From NCBI RefSeq assembly GCF_023078835.1, contig NZ_CP090898.1, positions 1,552,045 to 1,616,044 of the forward strand: DNA of 64,000 nt, read 5' to 3'. Under the pieces are notes generated by a model. That model searched no databases and had not been told where the DNA came from. It saw only the letters and a program-made list of their open reading frames with translations. This DNA comes from Synechococcus sp. NB0720_010. GTDB taxonomy: Bacteria; Cyanobacteriota; Cyanobacteriia; PCC-6307; Cyanobiaceae. The position numbers and the translations under genes were made by a program. Shown here one piece after another: positions 43,471-51,768 of this stretch. How positions within the stretch are numbered: position 1 is the first letter of the stretch; each line of letters starts with the position of its first letter.

Positions 43471-44622
43471 TCAGCTGGCCAGGGCGGCTGCGCAGGCTGC
43501 CACGCCAGCACCAGGAGTCCCCTTGTGCAGTCCGAGTTCCTGGAGGGTGGCTTCAATCGCTGCGACGGCGGTCAGCACATCGCGATCGCAAACGAAGCCC
43601 AGGTGGCCGATGCGGAAGACCTTGCCCTTGAGGTGGTCTTGGCCACCGGCCAGAAGGATGTCAAAGCGATCCTTGACCTTCTTGCGAAGGGTCTCGGCAT
43701 CGATCCCCTCGGGAGCCACGGCGGTGATGGCCGGGCTGCCGCAACCTTCCGCGGCATAGAGGGGCAGGCCGATGGCCTTCATGCCCGCTTGGGCGGCGGC
43801 GCGATGACGAGCATGGCGGGCAAAGATGCCCTCGAGCCCTTCGGCCTGCATCATCTCGAGCGCCGCTTCCAGGGCGAAGTAGAGGTTGATCGCCGGGGTG
43901 AAGGGGTTGCTGTTGGCTTGCGCCGATTTCCGGTACTTGCCCAGATCCAGATAGAACTTCGGCAGGTCGGAGCGGCCGTAGGCCTCCCAGGCCTTGTCGC
44001 TCATGGCCACGAAGGCCAGACCCGGGGGCATCATGTAGCCCTTCTGGGATCCGGATCCGATGATGTCGATCCCCCAGGCGTCCATGGGCACGTTGCAGGC
44101 CCCGAGGCTGGTGACGCAGTCAGCGATCGTCAGCGCTGTGCCATGGGCTTTGACGTGCTTGGCGATGGTCTCGAGGTCATTGATGACCCCGGTGGAGGTT
44201 TCCGAGTGGGTCAAGATCACGGCCTTGATCGCCTTGCTGGAGTCGGCCTCCAGGGCGGCACGGAATGCCTCGGGATCCAACGGGGAGCCCCACTCCGCCT
44301 TGATCACCTCCACCTCCAGGCCGTAGGCCTGAGCCACCTTCACCCAGCGCTCGCCAAATTTGCCGTTATCGCCGCAGAGGACCTTGTCCCCTTTGCTCAG
44401 CACATTGATGATTCCGGCTTCCATGGCGGCGGTGCCGCTGCCGGTGATCACCAGAACGTCATTGTTGGTTTGATGCAGCCACTTGAGTTGGGCGGTGGTG
44501 CGCTCAACGATTTTCTGGAAGTCCGCGCTGCGGTGTCCAATGGGGTGACGCCCCATGGACTGCAGGACGCTTTCCGGCACCGGTGTGGGGCCGGGGATCA
44601 TCAGAGTCAGCTTGTCCTGCAT
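43471..44622 (-). CDS. Alanine/serine--glyoxylate aminotransferase family protein
   Basis: A 383-aa class V aminotransferase. LTLMIPGPTPVPESVLQSMG near residue 5, VITGSGTAAMEAGIINVL (PLP phosphate region) and GSGSQKGYMMPPGLAF with the PLP lysine. In cyanobacteria it is often annotated as the soluble hydrogenase small subunit, but sequence supports aminotransfer in photorespiratory glyoxylate metabolism. ATG 44622 (MQDKLTL) is the sensible start; the open frame before it adds 19 atypical residues. Confidence 0.9.
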   Translation of the reverse strand: MQDKLTLMIPGPTPVPESVLQSMGRHPIGHRSADFQKIVERTTAQLKWLHQTNNDVLVITGSGTAAMEAGIINVLSKGDKVLCGDNGKFGERWVKVAQAYGLEVEVIKAEWGSPLDPEAFRAALEADSSKAIKAVILTHSETSTGVINDLETIAKHVKAHGTALTIADCVTSLGACNVPMDAWGIDIIGSGSQKGYMMPPGLAFVAMSDKAWEAYGRSDLPKFYLDLGKYRKSAQANSNPFTPAINLYFALEAALEMMQAEGLEGIFARHARHRAAAQAGMKAIGLPLYAAEGCGSPAITAVAPEGIDAETLRKKVKDRFDILLAGGQDHLKGKVFRIGHLGFVCDRDVLTAVAAIEATLQELGLHKGTPGAGVAACAAALAS

Positions 44623-44708
44623 GGTGGGTGAGCCGGGGCGATCGCTGCCCGTTGGATCAGCAGCGCAATCGACCAACATAAAAAACGGACCTCACCCTTC
44701 CCTGGCCC

Positions 44709-45824
44709 ATGGCTGAGTGCGGCTACACCCTGCCGGTCTGGGTTGCGGCTGCAGCGGTCGCGGCGGTTCGAGAGTTGCTTGGCCAGCCTTTTCAAGCGCA
44801 GGTTCCGCTCCTGCTGGATCCAGAAGTGGGCCTTGAAGCCACGGTGATTCCGGTCCAGGCCGCCGCACGGTTGGGCCCGGGGCGGGCCTTGGCCACCAGT
44901 TGCTGTGACCCCGGAGAGGTGCTGGACCTCACCCGCGGCCTGCAGGTTTGGGTGGAGGCCAGTTGGACGGATGCTGAGGGGGAACAGCCTTGGCTGGAGT
45001 TGCTGGCTGGGGAGGGTGTGGGTGTGCACGCGGCCTCCGGCGAGGCCTGCCTCTCGGCCTATGCCAGGCAATTGCTCGAGAGCAACCTTCGCCCGCTCCT
45101 GCTGGATCGCCGGGGTTTGCGGCTGACGCTCACCTTCCCGGAGGGGCGCCAACGGGCGGCGCGCACCAGCAATGCGGCCTTTGGTGTGGTGGATGGTTTG
45201 GCCCTGATTGGGACCCAGGCCCTGGTGCAGCGCAGTGCCGCGCCTGATCAACTGGACCAGGCCCGTCAGGAGTTGGCGCGTCGCAGTCAGGAGCCGGGCT
45301 GGAGCGGCGATCTGGTGCTCGTCTTGGGGGAAAACGGGCTGGATCTAGCCCCGCAGCAGGGGCTGCCTCCTGGCCTGTTGCTCAAGGCTGGCAACTGGAT
45401 TGGACCGCTGCTGGTGGCTGCCGCTGAGGCAGGGGTCAGGCGCCTGCTCTTGTTTGGCTACCAGGGCAAGTTGATCAAGCTGGCGGGGGGCATCTTTCAC
45501 ACCCATCACCATCTGGCCGATGGACGGTTGGAGATCCTGGCGGCCCAGGCGGCCCAGCACGGGTGTTCCCTGGAGCAGATCCGGCTGCTTCTAGAGGCGG
45601 CCAGCGTTGATCAGGCCATCGCTGCGTTGGCCGAGCGTGATTCCGCCCTGGCCACGGGCTTGCAGCAGCGCTTGGCCGCCGTGATTGAGCAGCGGGCAGG
45701 GGCCTACCTGGCCAAGCACCATGACGCGGCTCCCCAGCTTGGCGCTGTCCTGTTTGATCGCAGCCGCAGCATCTGTGCCTGCGGCCCGGTCGGGGCTGCG
45801 CTGCTGGAGGGCTTTCGGGCCTGA
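44709..45824 (+). CDS. cbiD: Cobalt-precorrin-5B (C1)-methyltransferase
   Basis: Cobalamin (anaerobic route) enzyme that methylates C1 of the corrin ring. A 371-aa protein of CbiD type: CGYTLPVWVAAAAVAAVREL at the N-terminus, VGVHAASGEACLS, RTSNAAFGVVDGLALIGT and GYQGKLIKLAGGIFHTHHHL, all typical. A few bp upstream of guaA (47 bp), both rightward, as in other picocyanobacteria. No B12 riboswitch is visible before it. Confidence 0.9.
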   Translation: MAECGYTLPVWVAAAAVAAVRELLGQPFQAQVPLLLDPEVGLEATVIPVQAAARLGPGRALATSCCDPGEVLDLTRGLQVWVEASWTDAEGEQPWLELLAGEGVGVHAASGEACLSAYARQLLESNLRPLLLDRRGLRLTLTFPEGRQRAARTSNAAFGVVDGLALIGTQALVQRSAAPDQLDQARQELARRSQEPGWSGDLVLVLGENGLDLAPQQGLPPGLLLKAGNWIGPLLVAAAEAGVRRLLLFGYQGKLIKLAGGIFHTHHHLADGRLEILAAQAAQHGCSLEQIRLLLEAASVDQAIAALAERDSALATGLQQRLAAVIEQRAGAYLAKHHDAAPQLGAVLFDRSRSICACGPVGAALLEGFRA

Positions 45825-45870
45825 GATCTAGGGTGATCTGAATGCCTGGGCCACAGCTGCTGGCCGCTCC

Positions 45871-47466
45871 ATGTCAGACGTGACTCCAACCTCAATCGGT
45901 GAAACCAATCGTCATCCGGCGATTGTGATCCTTGATTTTGGTTCTCAATATTCCGAGCTGATCGCCCGTCGGGTCAGGGAAACCGAGGTTTATTCCCTGG
46001 TGATGGGGTACTCCACCAGCGCGGCTGAATTGAAGGCGCTGAATCCCAAGGGGATCATCCTGAGTGGTGGTCCCAGTTCGGTGTATGCCGAGCACGCCCC
46101 GAAGTGCGATCCAGAGATTTGGGATCTGGGCATTCCGGTCCTGGGTGTCTGCTACGGCATGCAGCTGATGGTGCAGCAGCTGGGCGGCTCTGTGGTGGCT
46201 GCCGGTCGCGCCGAGTACGGCAAGGCACCTTTATTTGTCGACGACCCCACCGACCTGCTCACCAACGTCGACGAGGGCTCGACGATGTGGATGAGCCATG
46301 GCGACTCCGTCGAGCGCTTGCCCGAAGGCTTCGTCCGTCTGGCCCACACCGAAAACACGCCTGAGGCTGCCGTCGCGGATCACCAGCGGCATCTCTACGG
46401 CGTTCAGTTCCACCCCGAAGTGGTCCATTCCGAATGCGGAATGGCCCTGATTCGCAACTTCGTCTATCACGTTTGCGGCTGCCTGCCGGATTGGACGACG
46501 GCCGCCTTCATCGATGAGGCGGTTGCGGATGTGCGCCGTCAGGTTGGCGATAAGCGCGTCCTGCTCGCCCTCTCCGGTGGTGTCGACTCCTCCACCCTCG
46601 CCTTCTTGCTGCACAAGGCGATCGGTGATCAGTTGACCTGCATGTTCATCGACCAGGGGTTCATGCGGAAGGGGGAGCCTGAATTCTTGATGGACTTCTT
46701 CGACAAGAAGTTCCACATCAGGGTCGAGTACATCAACGCCCGTGAGCGCTTCATCAACAAACTCGCTGGGGTCACCGATCCCGAGGAGAAGCGCAAGTTG
46801 ATTGGCACCGAATTCATTCGGGTTTTCGAGGAAGAGAGCAAGCGCCTTGGGCCCTTTGATTACCTCGCCCAGGGAACTCTGTATCCCGATGTGATCGAGA
46901 GCGCTGGCACCAACGTCGATCCCAAAACGGGCGAGCGGGTGGCGGTGAAGATCAAGAGCCACCACAACGTGGGCGGCTTGCCGAAGGATCTCCAGTTCAA
47001 GTTGGTGGAGCCCCTCCGGCGTCTGTTTAAAGACGAGGTCCGCAAGGTGGGTCGGACCCTGGGACTTCCCGAGGAGATCGTCGGCCGCCACCCCTTCCCC
47101 GGTCCTGGCCTGGCGATCCGCATCCTCGGTGAGGTGACGGACGACAAGCTCGACATCCTGCGCGATGCCGATCTGGTGGTGCGCGAAGAGATCAAAAACG
47201 CTGGTCTATATCACGACATCTGGCAGGCCTTCGCGGTGCTGCTGCCGGTGCGCAGTGTTGGCGTGATGGGTGACAAGCGCACCTATGCCTTCCCCATTGT
47301 TCTGCGCTGTGTCTCCTCTGAAGACGGCATGACGGCGGATTGGTCCCGCTTGCCCTACGACCTGCTGGAGAAGATCTCCAACCGGATCGTGAATGAGGTG
47401 AAGGGCGTGAACCGGGTGGTGCTCGACATCACCAGCAAGCCCCCCGGCACCATCGAGTGGGAATAG
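45871..47466 (+). CDS. guaA: GMP synthase (glutamine-hydrolysing)
   Basis: Makes GMP from XMP with ATP and glutamine. A 531-aa protein. The glutamine amidotransferase triad starts with Cys94 in GVCYGMQLM, the ATP-pyrophosphatase loop is [15 protein letters not shown] and the dimer-forming C-terminus ends KPPGTIEWE. The last codons form the left attachment core of the downstream island, so the final base of the stop codon (TAG) comes from the element. The displaced original end (GAG TGG GAA TAA) is at 55131. Confidence 0.96.
   Translation: MSDVTPTSIGETNRHPAIVILDFGSQYSELIARRVRETEVYSLVMGYSTSAAELKALNPKGIILSGGPSSVYAEHAPKCDPEIWDLGIPVLGVCYGMQLMVQQLGGSVVAAGRAEYGKAPLFVDDPTDLLTNVDEGSTMWMSHGDSVERLPEGFVRLAHTENTPEAAVADHQRHLYGVQFHPEVVHSECGMALIRNFVYHVCGCLPDWTTAAFIDEAVADVRRQVGDKRVLLALSGGVDSSTLAFLLHKAIGDQLTCMFIDQGFMRKGEPEFLMDFFDKKFHIRVEYINARERFINKLAGVTDPEEKRKLIGTEFIRVFEEESKRLGPFDYLAQGTLYPDVIESAGTNVDPKTGERVAVKIKSHHNVGGLPKDLQFKLVEPLRRLFKDEVRKVGRTLGLPEEIVGRHPFPGPGLAIRILGEVTDDKLDILRDADLVVREEIKNAGLYHDIWQAFAVLLPVRSVGVMGDKRTYAFPIVLRCVSSEDGMTADWSRLPYDLLEKISNRIVNEVKGVNRVVLDITSKPPGTIEWE
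47455..47465 (+). repeat. attL core of the guaA element
   Basis: GAGTGGGAATA, the end of guaA (Glu-Trp-Glu and first stop bases), identical to 55131-55141. The preceding bases AT also match, with one difference between. Confidence 0.75.
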
Positions 47467-47505
47467 ACCAGAAGGGCTAACCAACTGGTATCACTGGGTT
47501 TCTTG

Positions 47506-47586
47506 ACTACCCCGTGGCTACCCCGTAAGTTTGCGGTCAAAGCCGCGACTGGGTTTTGGGAAACCAACTACCCCGCAACTACCCCC
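47506..47586 (+). repeat. Integrase arm-type repeats, left
   Basis: Four copies of CTACCCC(G)-type repeats in two tandem pairs: ACTACCCCGT at 47506 and GCTACCCCGT at 47517, then ACTACCCCGC at 47567 and ACTACCCCC at 47578. Spacing within each pair is 11 bp, about one helical turn. The same pair occurs at the right end (55052-55072). Typical of arm sites bound by the N-terminal domain of tyrosine integrases. Confidence 0.7.
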
Positions 47587-47659
47587 TTTCACGCCGTCCC
47601 CTTCTCTATGGAGAAGTCCTGAAGGGTCCTCTGTCTCCACGGGGGCAGGAGGTCCTTCA

Positions 47660-49063
47660 GTGACAAGGGGGAAGCGTGGAGGTGGAAGCAAGCACCAGTT
47701 GCTTTGGGAGGAGGTCCCGTTTCTCAAGGTTGAGAAGACGGGCAAACCAGTCGCTATCTACAAGCGGGACGACTGCCAGCAAGACCTGCCGCTGGAGGAC
47801 CGCAACTACTACGCCCACTTCCCCATAAGGGGCACCAGAGGGAAGCGTCAGTCCCTTCTGGTCGCCTCAAGGGAGGACGCCCTTATGCGGGCTCAGGAGG
47901 AGGCACTCAATATCCGCTTGCAACTGGCTCAAGGCGTCTCCGTCGTCACGACCAGCGTTGAGACCCTTGTGGAGAAGTTTTTGCTCCACAAGAAGGCACG
48001 GATACGAGGGCAGTGGGACAGCAAGCAGGAGGCAGGGCGGAAGAGCATTACCGAAGAGAGGTATGCCCTTATTGAGGGCAAGCTCCGCAACTACCTAGTG
48101 CCCTTCCTGGGGGCGAAGACCGACCTCAAGAGCGTCTCCACGAAGAAGTGGAGTGAATGGGAGACCTGGCGGCGGCAAAACGCCAGGAAAGGCGGAGCAC
48201 CAAAGGCGGACACGCTTCTTAACGAAATGGGGAATATCCGTGAGTGTTGGAAGTGGGGTATGGAGCAGGGACTGCTCCCCTATGCCCCTGTCCTGCCCTT
48301 CCACGACGAAAACCTTGCCACCGACGACAAAGTGCGTCGGGACACTTGGGAGTGGGACGAATGGAATGCCTTCAAGTCAAGACCAGCAAAGTGGCTAAGG
48401 GAGCAGGAAGGAAAACCCGAAAGCCACTACTGGGACTGCTTTGTGGCGTATCAAATGCTTTTCTTTCTGGCGAATAATGGTATGCGTGTTGGAGAAGTAG
48501 TCAAGCTAAAAAGGAAGGATATTCGCTTCATTAGAAGAGAGGTTGGGTCCAAAAAGAATGAGAAAGGAGAAAGTGTTTATGCATTCAAACAAATAGACGC
48601 CCTAGTCCAGGTCCACAAAAGCACAAAGACTGGGGCTCGTGAAGTTAATAGTATGGGCGGAGAGTTTGCTCTTCGTGTCTTTGAAAAGGCACAGCACAGA
48701 GGAAAGGAGGACTTTTTATTCCAGCACCTTGACGGAAGTCCTTTTACGACCCGTCAGTTTGGGACTATCTTCAACAGAATAATGAAATATACAGACCAAG
48801 ACGCCAGGTGTGCGAAGCACTTTGTCGTTTATTCGCTCCGACACCTTTACGCCACAACCCGTCTTCAGAATGGCACTTCTAGGACTGCTCTTTGTGAAAA
48901 CATGGGCGTAACAGAGCCCTATCTGAGAAAACACTACAGCCACTATCTACCAAGACTGGCGACTGAAGACCTGACCCGTATGCGTAGTGATATTGGCTTG
49001 GGAGGAAAGTTTTTGAAGGAGGGCGAAGACTTCACTCTTATGGACTTCGCAGACCCCAAGTGA
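47660..49063 (+). CDS. Tyrosine recombinase (element integrase)
   Basis: A 467-aa phage-type integrase. GTG 47660 was chosen because GGAGG lies 8 bases upstream (47650-47653 region) and the longer TTG start would overlap the arm sites. Core-binding domain near residues 105-215 and a catalytic domain with LANNGMRVGEVVKLKRKDIR (first Arg), KSTKTGAREV (Lys), VVYSLRHLYATTRLQ (second Arg) and the nucleophile region YLRKHYSHYLP (Tyr). The usual HxxR His is Tyr here and the later His is Val (NMGVTEPY), a variation I know from other phage-like integrases with NMGxS motifs. It should act on the guaA core. Confidence 0.9.
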   Translation: MTRGKRGGGSKHQLLWEEVPFLKVEKTGKPVAIYKRDDCQQDLPLEDRNYYAHFPIRGTRGKRQSLLVASREDALMRAQEEALNIRLQLAQGVSVVTTSVETLVEKFLLHKKARIRGQWDSKQEAGRKSITEERYALIEGKLRNYLVPFLGAKTDLKSVSTKKWSEWETWRRQNARKGGAPKADTLLNEMGNIRECWKWGMEQGLLPYAPVLPFHDENLATDDKVRRDTWEWDEWNAFKSRPAKWLREQEGKPESHYWDCFVAYQMLFFLANNGMRVGEVVKLKRKDIRFIRREVGSKKNEKGESVYAFKQIDALVQVHKSTKTGAREVNSMGGEFALRVFEKAQHRGKEDFLFQHLDGSPFTTRQFGTIFNRIMKYTDQDARCAKHFVVYSLRHLYATTRLQNGTSRTALCENMGVTEPYLRKHYSHYLPRLATEDLTRMRSDIGLGGKFLKEGEDFTLMDFADPK

Positions 49064-49118
49064 CTGGGGTGACAGGGCTGGCGTCAGGGCTGTCACGCTC
49101 AAGTTTTTAAGTCAGAAA

Positions 49119-49150
49119 AAACCCCTGGCGTGTGGGCGTCGCCAGGGGTC
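49119..49150 (-). terminator. Rho-independent terminator of the leftward gene cluster
   Basis: CCCCTGGCG and CGCCAGGGG form a 9-bp stem (49122-49130 with 49140-49148). On the minus strand it is followed by six T, so it ends leftward transcripts from the cluster 49241-51524. In the other direction no T tract follows, though it could slow integrase readthrough. Confidence 0.8.
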
Positions 49151-49240
49151 GGTGAGAAGTAAGTCCGTGAAGCAAAAAAAAATATTTGAAAAATGGAAGG
49201 AGCAAAAGCCCTTATCAGTCCCACATAAGTATTTAGGCGG

Positions 49241-49405
49241 TTACTGAAGACCCTTCCACTTGGTCTCGTCTGCTTTGAGTGCGTCTATCTTTTCTTCTCT
49301 CTTCCTGCGTCGGTAAGCATTCAGCATTCGCTTCGTCACTCTGTCTCGCTTCTTCTCTTCATTGAAGAGTTGGTAGGGGTCATTCCCCTCTGTCGTCTTT
49401 TTCAT
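49241..49405 (-). CDS. Very small basic hypothetical protein
   Basis: A 54-aa protein, ATG at 49405 (MKKTTEGNDPYQLFNEEKKR...). Strongly charged and helical with many Lys/Arg (RRRKREEKIDALKADETK). Its start lies inside the 3' end of the upstream gene (26-bp overlap), suggesting coupling. Last gene before the terminator. Function unknown; a nucleic-acid-binding role would fit the charge. Confidence 0.5.
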   Translation of the reverse strand: MKKTTEGNDPYQLFNEEKKRDRVTKRMLNAYRRRKREEKIDALKADETKWKGLQ

Positions 49406-49721
49406 TTGCTGTTTCGTGGGTGAAGGACAATATGGTGTTGGTTATTTGCAGCACTAGGTCGTCTGGGATACCGCCCAACTCCCCGTCCTCTGCGTCGTCA
49501 GGAGACATTGAGAAGAGGCTCTTGATAAAGCCAAGGGGGTTTATGACAACCACATAGACAGAAGTCCCTACAGACCAGTGCAGAGCACGCAGTATTTCGT
49601 CGTCGTCTTCGTCGTAAAGGTTTTCTGCCTCTTCAAGGGCATAGTTGAAGATACCTTCCTCTAACTCTGCTTGCAGCAAGTCAAGGAGGGCAAGGTCGTT
49701 TGCTTCTTGTGCCTGGGTCAT
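49380..49721 (-). CDS. Acidic hypothetical protein
   Basis: A 113-aa strongly acidic protein (LLQAELEEGIFNYALEEAEN, LYDEDDDEILRALHW) with one hydrophobic stretch (TSVYVVVINPLGFIKSLF). Family not recognised. Next to a 1-bp spaced upstream gene and overlapping a basic small gene downstream. The acidic/basic pair could interact, but that is speculation. Confidence 0.55.
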   Translation of the reverse strand: MTQAQEANDLALLDLLQAELEEGIFNYALEEAENLYDEDDDEILRALHWSVGTSVYVVVINPLGFIKSLFSMSPDDAEDGELGGIPDDLVLQITNTILSFTHETANEKDDRGE

Positions 49722-49722
49722 A

Positions 49723-49974
49723 TCAATAAAACTCAGGGGTATGGGCTTGGAAGCGGGACAAACTCCCCAGCAGGTTTGGGGGTAGTGGTTTCATACCTTC
49801 GGGTGGGACGCCAACGATAAAGTTGCTCCACTGCGGGACTATTTTGTTACAAAAAGGGTTAAAATGTAAGCGGATAGTGCGATATTCATTTTCATTCTTC
49901 GCATTCTTTTGGTAATACATTCTCCCTATCATTCCGTTAGACCACTGCTGTAGGTCTCCAATGCTTCTTTCCAT
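49723..49974 (-). CDS. Hypothetical protein
   Basis: An 83-aa protein (MERSIGDLQQWSNGMIGRMY...). Contains an aromatic-rich beta-like part (EYRTIRLHFNPFCNKIVPQW) and a Pro-rich middle (GVPPEGMKPLPPNLLG). Family not recognised. Part of the tightly spaced leftward cluster, one base before the 49380-49721 gene. Confidence 0.5.
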   Translation of the reverse strand: MERSIGDLQQWSNGMIGRMYYQKNAKNENEYRTIRLHFNPFCNKIVPQWSNFIVGVPPEGMKPLPPNLLGSLSRFQAHTPEFY

Positions 49975-50015
49975 TTAATACTCCGTCTGTGGTGGGGGTG
50001 GTGTGTCTATTCGGG

Positions 50016-50201
50016 TTATACCGAAGGGGGTTGTGTCTGACGCCAGCGTGTTGCTTCTTGGCTCTGGTAGTAGATACGAAGTGCTTCCTCCAATACGGCT
50101 TGCTTGTTTCCCCTGAAGCGGCTGTATTTGCGGAGGCAAGTATCCATTATTCTGCTGTCTTCTTCGTTTAGTCGGACGCTTACATAAGTTACCCGTGGCA
50201 T
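50016..50201 (-). CDS. Ribbon-helix-helix DNA-binding protein 1
   Basis: A 61-aa protein. TYVSVRLNEEDSRIMDTCLR is the beta strand and first helix; RGNKQAVLEEALRIYYQ the second helix of a CopG/Arc-like fold. Such proteins act as dimeric repressors or plasmid copy-control factors. ATG 50201. The next upstream gene encodes a second protein of the same kind, ending 2 bp away. Confidence 0.65.
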   Translation of the reverse strand: MPRVTYVSVRLNEEDSRIMDTCLRKYSRFRGNKQAVLEEALRIYYQSQEATRWRQTQPPSV

Positions 50202-50203
50202 TC

Positions 50204-50365
50204 CTAAACTCCTTGAAGGTCTTCATTGCCAAACTCCTCCCTTATTTTCTGCTTGACCCACGCAGAGCGTGAGATACAGATACGCTTCCGTCCTTTATCA
50301 AGCATTTCCAGTAGCTCTATCTCGTCCCTTCCAAAGCTTACTGGCACTAGTTTGTTGCTTCTCAT
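50204..50365 (-). CDS. Ribbon-helix-helix-like protein 2
   Basis: A 53-aa protein, ATG 50365 (MRSNKLVPVSFGRDEIELLE...). A short strand (LVPVSF) is followed by helix GRDEIELLEMLDKG and helix ISRSAWVKQKIREEF, a ribbon-helix-helix pattern. Immediately upstream of the other RHH gene. Two different RHH proteins in tandem could form separate regulators of copy number and integration. Confidence 0.55.
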   Translation of the reverse strand: MRSNKLVPVSFGRDEIELLEMLDKGRKRICISRSAWVKQKIREEFGNEDLQGV

Positions 50366-50455
50366 TCTTTTTCCTTGCCTCGGTGATAGTGGTATTAGTG
50401 GGCAGCAGTCTTATTCAGTTTCTTTCTATTAGTATTTAGGTCAGCCATATGCTTT

Positions 50456-50680
50456 TTATATGCCTAGAGGCGACTTCTTGTTGTCGTATGCCTCTTCTAT
50501 TAACTCAGTTACAAGACCCTGGAATAGGTGCTGGGGTATTTGCTTTGTGCGGGACCAACTACCAAGCTTTTCATAAAGAAGATAGTCCAGCATTTCAGCG
50601 TGCTTCTTCTCTCTGACTTCATAAGAGAATATGTGTCTGGTGAAGTATTCATTTGAAGGCATTCCGTCTCTCCTCTTCAA
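50456..50680 (-). CDS. Hypothetical protein
   Basis: A 74-aa helical protein (MPSNEYFTRHIFSYEVREKK, HLFQGLVTELIEEAYDNKK). Two Met start choices (50680 and 50662); the 5' end overlaps the upstream gene by 32 bp. Family not recognised. Part of the leftward cluster downstream of the HUH initiator. Confidence 0.5.
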   Translation of the reverse strand: MKRRDGMPSNEYFTRHIFSYEVREKKHAEMLDYLLYEKLGSWSRTKQIPQHLFQGLVTELIEEAYDNKKSPLGI

Positions 50681-50924
50681 GTGGTATTCGTTTAGTTGTC
50701 TTGGGTTGGTGCTTGCTGCCTCTGCTCCAAGTCCTGAAGGGCGTCACGCTATTGGTTTCATAGTCATATCCGTAGTGCTTTAGGGACTGAAGGGCGTTGC
50801 TGACAAGGTTGTCAGGGTTGTCAATATCATTCCCATTCTGAAGGCAGTAGCGAATAGTGGCTAACTTCCTATCTATGTTGCGGATACGCTGTCTTCTTCT
50901 TTCGTCTTCTGGTGTCCTATTCAT
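50649..50924 (-). CDS. Hypothetical protein
   Basis: A 91-aa, basic, mostly helical protein (NRTPEDERRRQRIRNIDRKL). Charged ends and a middle with LVSNALQSLKHYGYDYETN. Family not recognised. Begins 3 bp after the HUH initiator stop, so probably translated from the same message. Confidence 0.5.
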   Translation of the reverse strand: MNRTPEDERRRQRIRNIDRKLATIRYCLQNGNDIDNPDNLVSNALQSLKHYGYDYETNSVTPFRTWSRGSKHQPKTTKRIPLEEERRNAFK

Positions 50925-50927
50925 TAC

Positions 50928-51524
50928 TCATAAGTCGCTGTTTTTAAAGTCAATATGCTCCCATTTATTGAAGTCCAGGCTGCTTAAGGACTTATTGACA
51001 TACTGCACTCTTTTCTTGATATCCCCAATGCTCTTCATGTCCACAGACTGCTCTCCCTTTCCTAGACGCCTGATATAACTCTGCAAGTGGTGGGTCAGTG
51101 CTTCTATCATTACTTCTTCTAGTGAGAAGTCTCTACATACAATATTCAGAAGTGTGGTCTTCCTTAGGGTGACCTTCCTATTATTCTTCTGAAGCCAGTC
51201 CAGTCCATTCACTCCTTCAAGCAAGATATGTAGGTGCAGATAGTCAGTAGCGTGTTTCTCAACAAAAAACCAAAGTCGTATTCTGTCTTTTGGTCTCTTG
51301 TTGGGGTAGAAGAAGCCAAGTATCACATTCTTGATATGGTGGTTATCAAGGTATTGGTTGATAAGTGAGGTTTGTCCCTTGTAGAAGGACAGGGTTAAAA
51401 AGTATCTAAACCTGAGACCTTGCTTTTCTATGACTTCTTCTAGCCACTCTTCTGTGGTCTTCCTTTTAGAGGCAGCAGGGAAGTGCTGCTTTAAGGCAAG
51501 ACGGGTTGAGGTAGTAGTTTTCAT
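50928..51524 (-). CDS. HUH-motif replication initiator (rolling-circle type)
   Basis: A 198-aa protein with the three motifs of HUH endonucleases in order: motif 1 FLTLSF (residues 42-47), motif 2 HLH (97-99, within DYLHLHILLEG) that binds the metal, and motif 3 YVNK (175-178), where Tyr would attack the DNA and Lys positions the metal. The one-Tyr pattern is that of Rep proteins of small plasmids and of some relaxases. It suggests the element can nick and replicate itself after excision. Promoter region 51525-51768 lies upstream. Confidence 0.65.
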   Translation of the reverse strand: MKTTTSTRLALKQHFPAASKRKTTEEWLEEVIEKQGLRFRYFLTLSFYKGQTSLINQYLDNHHIKNVILGFFYPNKRPKDRIRLWFFVEKHATDYLHLHILLEGVNGLDWLQKNNRKVTLRKTTLLNIVCRDFSLEEVMIEALTHHLQSYIRRLGKGEQSVDMKSIGDIKKRVQYVNKSLSSLDFNKWEHIDFKNSDL

Positions 51525-51768
51525 TGATATCCATTTTGTATAAGTCGCTTATGACTGCTTCCGTTTCATTAGCGTATGTATTATATATGCAAGTTATGCT
51601 AAAGACATATGCCTCTTGTTAGTATTTGGCAACATTCGCCATATCTAACGGGCTAAGTCTCGCTTGTGGAGTGCTTTGTCACGCAGTAACATGAGCGAAA
51701 CAAAAGAGTCGTTGATATTTTTAAGCATATTTTTTATGTGACCGAAAACACGCTTGAATACTGGCTTC
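51525..51768. other. AT-rich spacer, candidate origin or promoter region
   Basis: No gene seen. Very AT-rich, with several near-copies of CATATG/ATATGC and AGTATTTRG words (also at 49227 and 50431). Lies between the HUH initiator and the ParB-like gene. A nick site or origin could be here, but none can be defined by eye. Confidence 0.3.

Noticed and set aside
44623-44708. Cobalamin riboswitch before cbiD
   Set aside because: The leader is only 86 bp and lacks the B12-box sequence.
48820-48950. Missing catalytic His residues as a sign of an inactive integrase
   Set aside because: The Tyr/Val replacements occur in a known integrase group with YSLRH and NMGxS motifs; Arg, Lys and Tyr are present.
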